From Flavobacterium tegetincola DSM 22377 (lineage in GTDB: Bacteria > Bacteroidota > Bacteroidia > Flavobacteriales > Flavobacteriaceae), in the NCBI RefSeq assembly GCF_000425485.1, contig NZ_AUDN01000008.1, positions 186,001 through 250,000 on the forward strand: DNA of 64,000 bases, in the 5' to 3' direction. The position numbers were made by a program, and so were the translations under genes. The notes under the pieces are model-generated. The model did no database searches and was not told where the DNA came from. It saw only the letters and a list, made by a program, of their open reading frames with translations. The stretch's first letter is position 1; each line of letters starts with the position of its first letter. Positions 18,405-26,971 of this stretch are shown here, piece after piece.

Positions 18405-18439
18405 AAATAAAAAAACTCCTTAATTTCTTAAGGAGTTTA
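18405..18439 (-). terminator. tRNA-Val terminator
   Basis: On the minus strand AAACTCCTTAA, GAAA loop, TTAAGGAGTTT and a T tail, 8 bp beyond the tRNA 3' end. Confidence 0.88.
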
Positions 18440-18446
18440 ATTTCTG

Positions 18447-18521
18447 TGGGCGATGAGGGGTTCGAACCCCCGACCCCCTCGGTGTAAACGAGGTGCTCTG
18501 AACCAGCTGAGCTAATCGCCC
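18447..18521 (-). tRNA. tRNA-Val (anticodon TAC)
   Basis: The minus strand folds as a 75-nt cloverleaf: acceptor GGGCGAT / ATCGCCC, D arm GCTCAGCTGGTTCAGAGC, anticodon stem CCTCG / CGAGG around TTTACAC (anticodon TAC), and T arm with GGTTCGAACCC. The discriminator is A; CCA is not encoded. Confidence 0.97.
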
Positions 18522-18555
18522 TTTCGGGTTGCAATGTCTTGCGTTATTGCGTGTG

Positions 18556-18585
18556 CAAATATAGCACGTTTTTACATATCTCCAA
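18556..18585 (-). promoter_or_regulatory. Promoter of tRNA-Val
   Basis: On the minus strand TTG (18585-18583), 19 bp spacer, TATATTTG (18563-18556), an exact match to the Bacteroidota consensus, about 35 bp before the tRNA 5' end. Confidence 0.75.
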
Positions 18586-18603
18586 ACAAAAAATGAAAAT
18601 ATT

Positions 18604-19824
18604 TTAAAGTATTTCTGCAACTACAAAAGTACTTCCACCAACATAGATGATATCATTGGGAGTCGCGTCTTGCAACGCTTTTTCATAAGCGATTATAACT
18701 GAATTATATACTTCGCCAAGTAGCTCAAAATCTTTCGCTTTTTGTTGTAAAATTAATGGGTCTAATCCCCTGAAATTATTTGGTTTTGAGAAATAATAAA
18801 TTGCATTTTTTGGAAAGAGTGGCAGAATTTCACTCAAATCCTTGTCATTTACCATCCCTAAAACAATATGCAATCTGGAAAAAGACTCTTTTTGCAATTG
18901 ATTCAAGACAATTTTTAAGCCATCTTTATTGTGAGCGGTGTCGCAAATCACTTTTGGACGCTCTTGTAGTATTTGCCAACGACCTTGCAAATTCGTTTTT
19001 TCAATTACATTTAAGAATCCATTCTTACAGTTTTCATCGGTAATTGTAAAATCACTTACTTCTTGAAGGATTTTAATCGTTTGCAAAACTGTTTTTTTAT
19101 TGTGTATTTGATAGTCGCCGATTAATGCGCTTGGAAAAGTTTCGCTAACTAAATCAGAAGCAAAATAGATTGAAGCATCTTCTTGTTTTGCTTTTTGTAA
19201 GAAGACTGGTTTGGTTTCTGAAGTATATTCTCCAATGACAACTGGAACAGTAGGTTTGATAATTCCTGCTTTTTCTGCTGCAATCAGCTCTAAAGTGTTG
19301 CCTAAAAATTGCGTGTGGTCTAATCCGATATTGGTTATTACGGAAACTAATGGCGTAATAATATTGGTTGAATCTAACCTTCCTCCCATTCCAACTTCGA
19401 TGATGGCGATGTCTACTTTTTCTTTTGCAAAATAATCGAAGGTTAAACCAACGGTCATTTCAAAGAAACTCAATTGGTTTTGCTCAAAAAAGGATTTGTG
19501 TTGATTTATAAAATCGCAGACAAATTCTTCCGAAATATCTTTACCATTGATTTTAATTCGTTCTCTAAAATCTTTAAGATGTGGCGAAGTATACAAACCA
19601 ACTCTATAACCCGCCTCTTGTAAAACTGAGGCTAAAAGATGCGACGTAGAACCTTTTCCATTGGTTCCTGCAACATGAATGGTTTTAATATTCGCTTCTG
19701 GATGATTGAGGTAATCCATCAACAAAATTGTGTTTGTTAAATCCTTTTTGTAAGCCGATGCTCCTTGTGTTTGGTACATTGGCAATTGATTGAACATCCA
19801 ATCAAGGGTTTCAGCGTAATTCAT
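18604..19824 (-). CDS. folC: Bifunctional folylpolyglutamate/dihydrofolate synthase
   Basis: Mur-ligase family enzyme that joins glutamate to dihydropteroate or folates. In the 406-aa protein the P-loop is HVAGTNGKGSTSHLLASVL, the family-specific loop YTSPHLKDFRERIKING follows, then EVGMGGRLDSTN and GLDHTQFLG. The C-terminal ligase domain has VICDTAHNKDGL. It is 9 bp downstream of tonB on the same strand, so it may be the last gene of the tonB-exbD-exbB transcript. Confidence 0.95.
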   Translation of the reverse strand: MNYAETLDWMFNQLPMYQTQGASAYKKDLTNTILLMDYLNHPEANIKTIHVAGTNGKGSTSHLLASVLQEAGYRVGLYTSPHLKDFRERIKINGKDISEEFVCDFINQHKSFFEQNQLSFFEMTVGLTFDYFAKEKVDIAIIEVGMGGRLDSTNIITPLVSVITNIGLDHTQFLGNTLELIAAEKAGIIKPTVPVVIGEYTSETKPVFLQKAKQEDASIYFASDLVSETFPSALIGDYQIHNKKTVLQTIKILQEVSDFTITDENCKNGFLNVIEKTNLQGRWQILQERPKVICDTAHNKDGLKIVLNQLQKESFSRLHIVLGMVNDKDLSEILPLFPKNAIYYFSKPNNFRGLDPLILQQKAKDFELLGEVYNSVIIAYEKALQDATPNDIIYVGGSTFVVAEIL

Positions 19825-19833
19825 CTTTTAGAA

Positions 19834-20634
19834 TTATTCTCCTAATTTAAAGTTCACTACAATAAAGCCAACTTGCGTTTCTGGCGCATTGGGATCGGAT
19901 TGCCATTTGTATTTTTTAGCTGTTCGAATTGCTGGATCTACTAGACAGGGATTTGTATTAGTAGTTCCTTTTGTATAACGAGCATCAATTACGTTTCCAC
20001 TGCGGTTTACGGTAATTTGAACAACTACTGTTCCTGATTCGTTACAGTTTTGAACCTCTTTTCCGCTGTTGCTTAGTTTCCTTCCGTTCAATCCGTAACC
20101 TCTTCCTCCACCTGTTCCAGAGCCTGAACCAAAATAAGCACTTGCGTAAGGGTCGCCATTTGGACTTCCTTTATCGCCGGCTGTTTTATCATCGCCTTCT
20201 CCTCCTTGTGCTTTTCCGTCAGATTTTGGTCCGTTGATTAAGCTTGAAAGTGCATCAGATGTACTTTTTGACGGCTGTGGTTTCTCGGCAGGTTTTGGCT
20301 TTACTTCTTCTTTGGTAGCTTCTTTTGTTGTTTTTTGCGGTTTCTTTGTTTCCTTAATAACAACAGCTTCTTCACTATCTTGGGTAATAATATCTTCTTT
20401 TGCAGCAGCTGCTTGCTGACTTGCAGTAGGTGTTGGTGCTGACTGAATAGCTTCTGTAGGTTGCTTGTCGCCCATTCCTGTTTCGGTCGTTCCGAAGTTA
20501 ATCGCGATTCCGTTTTCTGGTGGTGGGTCAAGATAGGTTAAACCAAGAAAAAAGCACAAAATAAACAGCAACACAAACAAGGCTGTTGTGATGGCAAATG
20601 ATTTTTTTTCTTCTTCTGTTTCTAAGAATTCCAT
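19834..20634 (-). CDS. tonB: Energy transducer TonB
   Basis: A 266-aa inner-membrane protein that carries proton-motive energy to outer-membrane receptors. One N-terminal helix (FAITTALFVLLFILCFFLGL) is followed by a Pro/Lys/Glu-rich periplasmic linker, a Gly/Ser-rich part near residue 165, and a C-terminal TonB-type domain with VVVQITVNRSGNVIDARY and RTAKKYKW. It lies downstream of exbD, with an unusual structured 150-bp spacer between them. Confidence 0.88.
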   Translation of the reverse strand: MEFLETEEEKKSFAITTALFVLLFILCFFLGLTYLDPPPENGIAINFGTTETGMGDKQPTEAIQSAPTPTASQQAAAAKEDIITQDSEEAVVIKETKKPQKTTKEATKEEVKPKPAEKPQPSKSTSDALSSLINGPKSDGKAQGGEGDDKTAGDKGSPNGDPYASAYFGSGSGTGGGRGYGLNGRKLSNSGKEVQNCNESGTVVVQITVNRSGNVIDARYTKGTTNTNPCLVDPAIRTAKKYKWQSDPNAPETQVGFIVVNFKLGE

Positions 20635-20700
20635 AAACGTTGTGTGTTGTATGTTGTAAGTTCTATGTTAAAAAACGAGTTGACTCGAAATCCTTAAATC

Positions 20701-20853
20701 CCTAGCCCAGATAGTAGTGGAAAGCCCGGAATCTTAAAAGCTAATTTTTTCCTGCTTAAAAAGAGCGACCAACGGAAGCTCCTTTTTATGCTTGGAAAAA
20801 TAGCTTTTATGATGAGGACTTGCAATGAAGAGCTGGAAATAGCTCCTGAAACA
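20701..20853. ncRNA. Highly structured intergenic element between exbD and tonB
   Basis: Read on the plus strand, AGCTAATTTTTTCC with GC and TTAAAAAG pairs with CTTTTTAT, GC and GGAAAAATAGCT. It is capped by a GAGC...GCTC hairpin holding GACCAACG. A second hairpin GAGCTGGAAATAGCTC follows. The ends (CCTAGCCC and CTGAAAC) recur in the element at 60406-60478, so this is a member of an interspersed family. It resembles structured elements common in flavobacterial genomes, possibly the Rfam Flavo-1 RNA; that identity is unverified and the transcribed strand is unknown. Confidence 0.5.
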
Positions 20854-20864
20854 AATCCTAAAAA

Positions 20865-21257
20865 CTATTTGGGTCTTACGGCTAAAACTACTTTTATCTG
20901 ATTTCTGTTGGCAATGTCAAGCACATAAACGGCTTTTTCTATCGGCACGCCTTCTTCGGCTCTTAAAACTACTGATTTAGAACGGTCGTCACCCATGATG
21001 GATAACAATCTTGACTCTATTTCAGCTTCTGGCACTTGGTCTTTGTCGATATACATTTCAAGTTCTTTGTTGATGCTTACTTGAATGTTTTTATTGCTAT
21101 CTGTTTTTCCCTTTGCTTTTGGCAGAACCAAATCGAGTGCATTGGTGGTTACCATTGTGGAGGTAATCATAAAAAAGATAAGCAGCAAAAACACGATATC
21201 GGTCATTGACGACATGTTGAATTCTGGGCTGACTTTATTTCTTCCTCTAAAATTCAT
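20865..21257 (-). CDS. exbD: Biopolymer transport protein ExbD
   Basis: A 130-aa component of the TonB energising complex. It has one transmembrane helix (MSSMTDIVFLLLIFFMITSTM) with the conserved Asp used for proton flow, and a periplasmic domain with SINKELEMYIDK and VVLRAEEGVPIEKAVYVLDIA. It starts 1 bp after the exbB stop, so the two are translationally coupled. Confidence 0.93.
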   Translation of the reverse strand: MNFRGRNKVSPEFNMSSMTDIVFLLLIFFMITSTMVTTNALDLVLPKAKGKTDSNKNIQVSINKELEMYIDKDQVPEAEIESRLLSIMGDDRSKSVVLRAEEGVPIEKAVYVLDIANRNQIKVVLAVRPK

Positions 21258-21258
21258 A

Positions 21259-21963
21259 TTATGCTGGGTCGTTTAAAAGGTCTAGAAACTCAACGGCATT
21301 TCCTTCCATTTGGTGTACTACTTTGTCGGTTTTCACTACCAGGTGGTTGTAACCAATATAGGCAACAATACCTACAATTAGTCCCACAACGGTAGTAGTC
21401 ATAGCGGTATAAATACCTTCTGACAAGGCACCCACTTCAATTTGACCTCCGGCACTTGCCATTTTATGAAAGGCTAAAATCATTCCGATTACCGTTCCTA
21501 AGAAACCTGTCATTGGTCCTGCTCCTGAAATGGTAGCTAGCATACCGACGTTTTTCTCAAGTTTATAAATTTCTAATTTACCTGCGTTTTCAATAGCAGT
21601 ATTAATATCTTCAAGTGGTTTTCCGATACGGGAAATACCTTTTTCAATAAGTCTTGCAACGGGAGATTGTGTTTGTGCACAAAGCATTTTGGCACTGTCA
21701 ATCTTACCGTGACGTATGTTTTCACGAATTTGCGCCATGAAATTCACATCAATAACCGATGCTTTTTTGATGGCAAACAAACGTTCAAAATAAAGATACA
21801 AAGCAAAGAACAACATAATAAAAAGCGAAAGCATGATGGCTTGACCACCAATACCACCGCTTACGAGTAGTTCCATTATCGATAATGTTTTCTCAACCGG
21901 TACGGCATCAGCCATTCCCTCTTGTGCAACAGACAAAGTGTCTATTTGTAGCAATAAACTCAT
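21259..21963 (-). CDS. exbB: MotA/TolQ/ExbB proton channel protein
   Basis: A 234-aa inner-membrane channel subunit with three hydrophobic helices: near 35-55 (GQAIMLSLFIMLFFALYLYF), and two flanking the conserved core GAGPMTGFLGTVIGMILAFHKMA and EGIYTAMTTTVVGLIVGIVAYIGY. These are the signature ExbB/TolQ segments. It is first of the exbB-exbD-tonB order. Together they power TonB-dependent uptake across the outer membrane. Confidence 0.93.
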   Translation of the reverse strand: MSLLLQIDTLSVAQEGMADAVPVEKTLSIMELLVSGGIGGQAIMLSLFIMLFFALYLYFERLFAIKKASVIDVNFMAQIRENIRHGKIDSAKMLCAQTQSPVARLIEKGISRIGKPLEDINTAIENAGKLEIYKLEKNVGMLATISGAGPMTGFLGTVIGMILAFHKMASAGGQIEVGALSEGIYTAMTTTVVGLIVGIVAYIGYNHLVVKTDKVVHQMEGNAVEFLDLLNDPA

Positions 21964-22044
21964 ACGTGATTTGTTTTTTAATTTAACGCTAAAGTATTAT
22001 AAAAATTGCGAATTCTGATTTTTTTGGGAGACTTTTAATCTTTA

Positions 22045-22080
22045 TTTTTTACACAGATTACACTAATTTTCACCGATTTA
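22045..22080. repeat. Solo copy of the ACACAGATTACACTAATT repeat
   Basis: TTTTTTACACAGATTACACTAATTTTCACCGATT closely matches the reverse complement of the repeat at 40153-40189, which flanks the GxxExxY pseudogene. Here no gene accompanies it. Confidence 0.65.
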
Positions 22081-22188
22081 TTCTTTAAAAATTCATGTTA
22101 TTCTTATAAAAATCATTCCAGGTGTTTCAAAACTTATTCAAATATCCCATGGTTGCGACCGAGGACACTGTTATGATAGTTCAAAATA

Positions 22189-22218
22189 AATAGCCTACGG
22201 TTTAAACCGTAGGCTATG
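22189..22218 (-). terminator. Terminator of the amino-acid dehydrogenase gene
   Basis: TAGCCTACGG, TTTAAA, CCGTAGGCTA: a perfect inverted repeat 19 bp after the stop on the minus strand, followed there by TTTATTTT. Confidence 0.85.
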
Positions 22219-22234
22219 TTATGATAATTGAATT

Positions 22235-23461
22235 TTATACCAATTGTTTCAATGCGATTTCGAATGCCGTAGCACTGATATTTGTTTTAGAAGCATTCAA
22301 AGCATGTGCTTTTTCTAAGGCTTTTCGGATGGTTTCAGAAGCATCTACAAAGATGGCTTCGTCGTTTAGTTTTACTTTCTTCTCCATGAAATAAGCAAAA
22401 ACACGTGCCATTCCGCAGTTGGAAATAAAGTCGGGAATCAAACTTACTTTTGCATCTACGTGTTCCATAATTGGACCAAAGAAAATCGCTTTATCAGCAA
22501 AAGGAACGTTGGCACCACAAGAAATTACTTCAAGTCCTGCACCAATCATACTGTCTACTTGGTCTTGCGTTACCAAACGGGAAGCTGCACATGGAGCGAA
22601 AATTTCGGCACCCATTGTCCAGATATTTTTATTGATTTCTTCAAAAGGAATCATGTTTTGCGCTACTAATTTGTTTCCGTCTTTGTTCAAGAAGAACGCT
22701 TTGATTTCGTCAAAAGAGAAACCATTTTCATTCATTACTCCTCCGTCACGGTCAATGATTCCTACTACTTTCGCACCCATTTGTGCTAAATAATAAGCGG
22801 CTGCCGAACCTACGTTTCCGAAACCTTGCACGATTGCTTTTTTACCTTCTACCGATCCACCATAAATAGCGTAATAATGACGAACGGCTTGAGCTACTCC
22901 GTAACCCGTAATCATGTCGGCTACGGTGTATTTGCGGGAAACGTCTGGAGAGAAACTTGCGTTTTCTATTTCCTTCACCACACCTTGACGCAATTGCCCG
23001 ATTCTATTGATTTTATCCGCTTCTGTTGGTTTGAAATGTCCGTTGAAGACCCCTTCTTGTGGATGCCAAACCCCGCATTCTTCGGTCATTGGGATTACTT
23101 CGTGAATTTCATCTACATTTAAATCGCCACCTGTACCGTAATAACTTTTTAATAAAGGAGAAACGGCTTTGTACCATCTTTCCAAAACGCCTTTTTTACG
23201 AGGGTCGTTTGGGTCGAAATTGATTCCTGATTTAGCTCCACCAATGGCTGGTCCGGCTACTGAGAATTTCACTTCCATCGTTTTGGCAAGCGAAAGTACT
23301 TCGTTCATGTCCAATCCTTTTCTCATACGTGTTCCTCCACCTGCAGCACCACCTCTAAGTGAGTTGATTACCGTCCATCCTTCGGCTTCAGTTTCTTGGT
23401 CTCTCCAGTTGAAAACTATTTCTGGTTCTTTATTTTCGAATTTCTGTAGTAAGTCTTTCAT
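22235..23461 (-). CDS. Glu/Leu/Phe/Val dehydrogenase
   Basis: NAD(P)-dependent oxidative deamination of an amino acid (glutamate or a branched-chain type) to its 2-oxo acid. The 408-aa protein has the catalytic Lys region GPAIGGAKSGINFDP, the dimerisation part GTGGDLNVDE, and the Rossmann fold GFGNVGSAAAYYLAQMGAKVVGIID. Substrate preference cannot be read with confidence. A consensus promoter lies upstream and a strong terminator downstream, so it is monocistronic. Confidence 0.9.
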   Translation of the reverse strand: MKDLLQKFENKEPEIVFNWRDQETEAEGWTVINSLRGGAAGGGTRMRKGLDMNEVLSLAKTMEVKFSVAGPAIGGAKSGINFDPNDPRKKGVLERWYKAVSPLLKSYYGTGGDLNVDEIHEVIPMTEECGVWHPQEGVFNGHFKPTEADKINRIGQLRQGVVKEIENASFSPDVSRKYTVADMITGYGVAQAVRHYYAIYGGSVEGKKAIVQGFGNVGSAAAYYLAQMGAKVVGIIDRDGGVMNENGFSFDEIKAFFLNKDGNKLVAQNMIPFEEINKNIWTMGAEIFAPCAASRLVTQDQVDSMIGAGLEVISCGANVPFADKAIFFGPIMEHVDAKVSLIPDFISNCGMARVFAYFMEKKVKLNDEAIFVDASETIRKALEKAHALNASKTNISATAFEIALKQLV

Positions 23462-23487
23462 TGTGTTGTAAAAATGTTTGTGTGTTG

Positions 23488-23522
23488 CAAATATAGAGAA
23501 TTATTTTGCTTTAGGGAATCAA
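23488..23522 (-). promoter_or_regulatory. Promoter of the dehydrogenase gene
   Basis: On the minus strand TTG (23522-23520), 24 bp spacer (one longer than usual), TATATTTG (23495-23488), 27 bp before the ATG. Confidence 0.55.
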
Positions 23523-23570
23523 AGGTAAAATGATTGATCGATAAAGGAATTGAATATTTAAAGATCAAAA

Positions 23571-23610
23571 GACAAAATAATTTAAGGGTTTTCGCTTAAA
23601 TTATTTTGTC
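23571..23610 (-). terminator. Perfect 16-bp inverted repeat overlapping a stop codon
   Basis: GACAAAATAATTTAAG (23571-23586) and its exact complement (23595-23610), with an 8-nt loop. It includes the TAA of the gene at 23601-24236. On the minus strand it probably terminates that gene, although only a few T residues follow it. Confidence 0.6.
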
Positions 23611-24236
23611 TTTTGCTTGTCGTTTTGTGGAGGTATTATTACTTGTAAATTGATGTCGTTTATAGACTTTAATTCATAACTAGTCCTTAATCCACGAACA
23701 CTTATTCCTTCCGCTTTTAGTACAGTACAATTAAAAGGTGGGGTTATTTCTGTAAAAATCAATTCTTCAAAACCTAAATTACCAGTTCTAGCAAAAATTG
23801 GAAAGTAATTAGGTCCAGATGTATCAATTGTCAACGTGTATCTACCCTTTTTTCCTTTACTATGAAGATAAAATTTAATTTCTGAACTGTCCTTTTTTCT
23901 TGTTGAATTCTCGTATTCACTGACGTATTTACTATAATTGCGTTGCAAATTATCTGTTTTAACGTATATTGGCCTCAACGAATCTGTTTTATCAAGATAA
24001 AAGAAGTGTCTTTTTGCCTCTTTCATATCAAATATACGTGCAATGAGGGTGTCATTATAACTGTAAATCTGCATCGAATAAGAATAATCTTTTGAATTGA
24101 ATAAATTAGTACTTTCAAAGACCGGTGAATCCCTATATTTCAATGTACTTTTTGCTACTTTATCGAAAACGAATTCTTGTCCAAAACTGATACTTGTAAT
24201 AAAAAGCAATAGTATACTATACCGAAATGATTTCAT
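23601..24236 (-). CDS. Secreted protein of unknown function
   Basis: A 211-aa protein with a clear signal peptide (ILLLFITSISFGQ). The mature part is rich in Tyr, Ser, Lys and Asp, with predicted beta character (SYSMQIYSYNDTLIARIF, GRYTLTIDTSGPNYFPIF, IFTEITPPFNCTVLKAEGI). No catalytic motif or sorting domain is visible. I do not recognise the family. The gene stands alone, and its stop lies inside a perfect 16-bp inverted repeat. Confidence 0.7.
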   Translation of the reverse strand: MKSFRYSILLLFITSISFGQEFVFDKVAKSTLKYRDSPVFESTNLFNSKDYSYSMQIYSYNDTLIARIFDMKEAKRHFFYLDKTDSLRPIYVKTDNLQRNYSKYVSEYENSTRKKDSSEIKFYLHSKGKKGRYTLTIDTSGPNYFPIFARTGNLGFEELIFTEITPPFNCTVLKAEGISVRGLRTSYELKSINDINLQVIIPPQNDKQKTK

Positions 24237-24581
24237 GATGCTCTTATGTTTTTAGTGTACAATATAATTTTTTACTGTTAAGCGGCTTCTAATCACCATT
24301 AAATTGCACACTAAAATAGTAAATAATTACCTACTTACCCCACTTTTACTATTATAATATTCCAATGATCGAATAGATTCATTATAGGAAGATATTAAAT
24401 GTGTTCCAATTATTTTATAAAATCAAAATACATATTCTACTAACACGCCGAGGTTGTTAGGTTCAAGTTCATAAAGGAGAACATTATAAATATATCTTAA
24501 AAAAAGCGCCACATCACGTTATAAATCGTAGTTATAAGAAATTATCAGTTAATTTTACAAATCCTACTAACATTGAAGCAC
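24237..24581. other. Gene-free stretch
   Basis: A 345-bp A/T-rich region between divergently transcribed genes. It must contain both promoters, but no exact TTG / TAnnTTTG pair stands out, and no repeat or RNA gene is visible. Confidence 0.6.
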
Positions 24582-25637
24582 ATGCATTTATACAATTGGT
24601 TATCAAAAATTCCATTTTTAAGTAAAAGTTATTCTAACAAGTTTTTATTTGTAGCGTTTCTAGGGATTCACATTCCTTTAATTGGATTGATATTTACGAT
24701 TGTTTTCTCGCAGCAACAGTTTTCAAATTGGACCATTATTATCTTCACTTTATTATTGACTCTTGTAGCTTCGTTAACCACATTGATTGTCATACACAAA
24801 CTGATTAAACCTATAGTTCTCGCTTCGAAAAGTTTAGTTAATTATAGACAAAATCGTACGGTTCCCAAGTTGCCAATGAATTATTCAGACGAATCAGGCA
24901 TTCTCATGTCCAATATTCAAAGCACAATAAATGAAAACGAACTCTACCTCAAGCAAAAGCAGGATTTAATTTACTTACTTACACACGATATCAAAAATTT
25001 TGCTTCACAACCTTTAGTCATTGCAGATTTCATTTTAGAGGACACAGCAACTTCGCAAAGAAACAGAGATTATGCCCAATTAATAAAAGAATCTTCCAGA
25101 CAACAACTGACATTTCTAGACGGATTTACTAAACTTTTAAATGAAGAAAATCAAATTGCCACTGCAGAAATAACTAAAGAAACAGTTTCAATAACCGCTT
25201 TGACAAATGCCATTCAAGATGAATTATCAGTAAAGTTGTCCGAAAAAAACATAACTCTGATTGTACATTCAGAGATTAAGCAAGTGGTTATTTACAGTAA
25301 AGAACTTCTTTTAACTCGAATTATTTCCAATTTGGTTTCCAATGCAATAAAGTTTTCCAAGCGCAATGGTGAGATAAAATTAAGCGTTGCACAATCCGAT
25401 GGTTACTTAACTATTCAGGTAGAAGATCAGGGAATAGGTTTTGACATTTCAAAAAAACAGCACTTATTTGATCGATTTACATCTATGGGAAGAATGGGTA
25501 CTAATAATGAAATTTCCACAGGAATCGGACTGTATCTATCCAAAGAGATGGCAAAAAAATTGAACGATACCATTGAAGCCTTTAGTGAAGGAAACGATAA
25601 AGGCGCTATTTTTACATTGTCACTTAAGCTAGCGTAG
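24582..25637 (+). CDS. Orphan sensor histidine kinase
   Basis: A 351-aa inner-membrane kinase. Two hydrophobic segments lie near the N-terminus (FLFVAFLGIHIPLIGLIFTIVF and IIIFTLLLTLVASLTTLIVI) with almost no periplasmic loop. A linker and a HisKA-like helix with YLLTHDIKNF (phospho-acceptor His) follow. The ATPase has N box NLVSNAIKFS, G1 DQGIGFD, F region HLFDRFTSMGRMG and G2 STGIGLYLSKE. I chose ATG 24582 over TTG 24573. No response regulator is adjacent, so its partner is elsewhere. The small loop suggests membrane or cytoplasmic sensing. Confidence 0.87.
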   Translation: MHLYNWLSKIPFLSKSYSNKFLFVAFLGIHIPLIGLIFTIVFSQQQFSNWTIIIFTLLLTLVASLTTLIVIHKLIKPIVLASKSLVNYRQNRTVPKLPMNYSDESGILMSNIQSTINENELYLKQKQDLIYLLTHDIKNFASQPLVIADFILEDTATSQRNRDYAQLIKESSRQQLTFLDGFTKLLNEENQIATAEITKETVSITALTNAIQDELSVKLSEKNITLIVHSEIKQVVIYSKELLLTRIISNLVSNAIKFSKRNGEIKLSVAQSDGYLTIQVEDQGIGFDISKKQHLFDRFTSMGRMGTNNEISTGIGLYLSKEMAKKLNDTIEAFSEGNDKGAIFTLSLKLA

Positions 25638-25811
25638 CGTTGACTTTTACAAGACGCTGCTTGAAACACACCATAAAATTATCACGATTTATTTTTAGCT
25701 AGACATTTAAAATCCATTTGAATTTGAACTTAGATCTTTCGTTAATCGTGTATCAGAATTTAAGTAGAGCTTGTAAAGTTAGACTTAGTTTACATTTACT
25801 TTTTAAACAAA

Positions 25812-26876
25812 TTAGCCGTAAATTACACCACTTGAATGATCTTGTTTAGCACCAGTAACACTTCTCAACACATTAATTTCTCCACGTAATTTCAAAACGC
25901 CCAAAAGGGCAAAAATCAGTGCTTCCTTATATTCTAAAATCTTTTTATTAGGAATAATAATTTCCATTTCTGGCAAATGTTTTTGAATTTCTTCAACAAG
26001 AAAATCATTATAAGCGCCACCACCCGTTATTAGTAATCTCGCTTTATTCTTCAAAAGTGCGTTTCCAATTTGAAAGGCTACATGAACTGTAAATGTGTGC
26101 ATTTTATCTGCTCTTGAAATTCCACATTTTTCAATTAATGGCAAAACGGTTTCCGTGACAAATTCAAATCCCAACGATTTAGGATACGATTTTGAATAAA
26201 AAGGCAAAGCATTTAGCGCATCGAATAGCGATTGATTCAATTTTCCTGCTTTGGCAATTAAACCTTTATCGTCATAATCCAATTCCAATTGATTGGCATA
26301 AAAATTCAAAACGGTATTGACTGGAGAAATATCAAAGGCGATTCGCGAATTATCATCAGCGAAAGAGACATTTGAAAATCCACCTAGATTTAAGCAATAA
26401 TCATAATTTGAAAAAAGAATTTGATCGCCAATCGGAACTAAAGGAGCGCCTTGACCGCCAAGCTGAACGTCTTGTACACGGAAATCGCACACTACTTTCT
26501 GATGGATCCGTTTTGCAATTTCTGGAAGATTCCCAATTTGCAACGTGAAGCCGTTTTGTGGCTGGTGCAAAATCGTATGACCATGAGAACAAACAGCATC
26601 GAGATGTTCAATTGAATTTACATCAATGAACCTATTTATTATTTCGGCTAATAAAACGGTGTAATCAATATTCAATTGAATCAACTCCGAATCCGAATAG
26701 TGTACGGCATTTTTAAGTTTGTTGAACCAATCCATCGAATAACCAACCGTTTCTGCCTCAACAATTTTGAAGTCCCAAACGCCGTCTTCTATTGTAAAAT
26801 GGATATGTGCCAAATCCACTCCATCTAATGAAGTACCCGACATGACACCGATAACGTTATAGAATTGCTTTAACAT
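25812..26876 (-). CDS. anmK: Anhydro-N-acetylmuramic acid kinase
   Basis: Phosphorylates and opens 1,6-anhydroMurNAc from peptidoglycan recycling to MurNAc-6-P. The 354-aa protein has the N-terminal signature GVMSGTSLDGVDLAHI, the ATP and sugar region CNLGGFSNVSF, DISPVNTVLN, and LLITGGGAYNDFL. Length fits the family. Monocistronic, divergent from the acyl-CoA dehydrogenase gene. Confidence 0.95.
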   Translation of the reverse strand: MLKQFYNVIGVMSGTSLDGVDLAHIHFTIEDGVWDFKIVEAETVGYSMDWFNKLKNAVHYSDSELIQLNIDYTVLLAEIINRFIDVNSIEHLDAVCSHGHTILHQPQNGFTLQIGNLPEIAKRIHQKVVCDFRVQDVQLGGQGAPLVPIGDQILFSNYDYCLNLGGFSNVSFADDNSRIAFDISPVNTVLNFYANQLELDYDDKGLIAKAGKLNQSLFDALNALPFYSKSYPKSLGFEFVTETVLPLIEKCGISRADKMHTFTVHVAFQIGNALLKNKARLLITGGGAYNDFLVEEIQKHLPEMEIIIPNKKILEYKEALIFALLGVLKLRGEINVLRSVTGAKQDHSSGVIYG

Positions 26877-26971
26877 TGGCTAAAATTATGCAATTCCATT
26901 GAAAGTCTGACAATAAAAATTTATATTTGCGGACAATTTTTTAACAGAATCGAACATTTATTTTCAATACT

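Noticed and set aside
18420-18620. 66-codon ORF over tRNA-Val
   Set aside because: It is the tRNA gene and its flanks read in a protein frame.
22419-22793. 124-codon plus-strand ORF antisense to the dehydrogenase
   Set aside because: Shadow of a well-supported gene on the other strand. Similar antisense ORFs over rpoD, pruA, gpmI and the M16 gene were also discarded.
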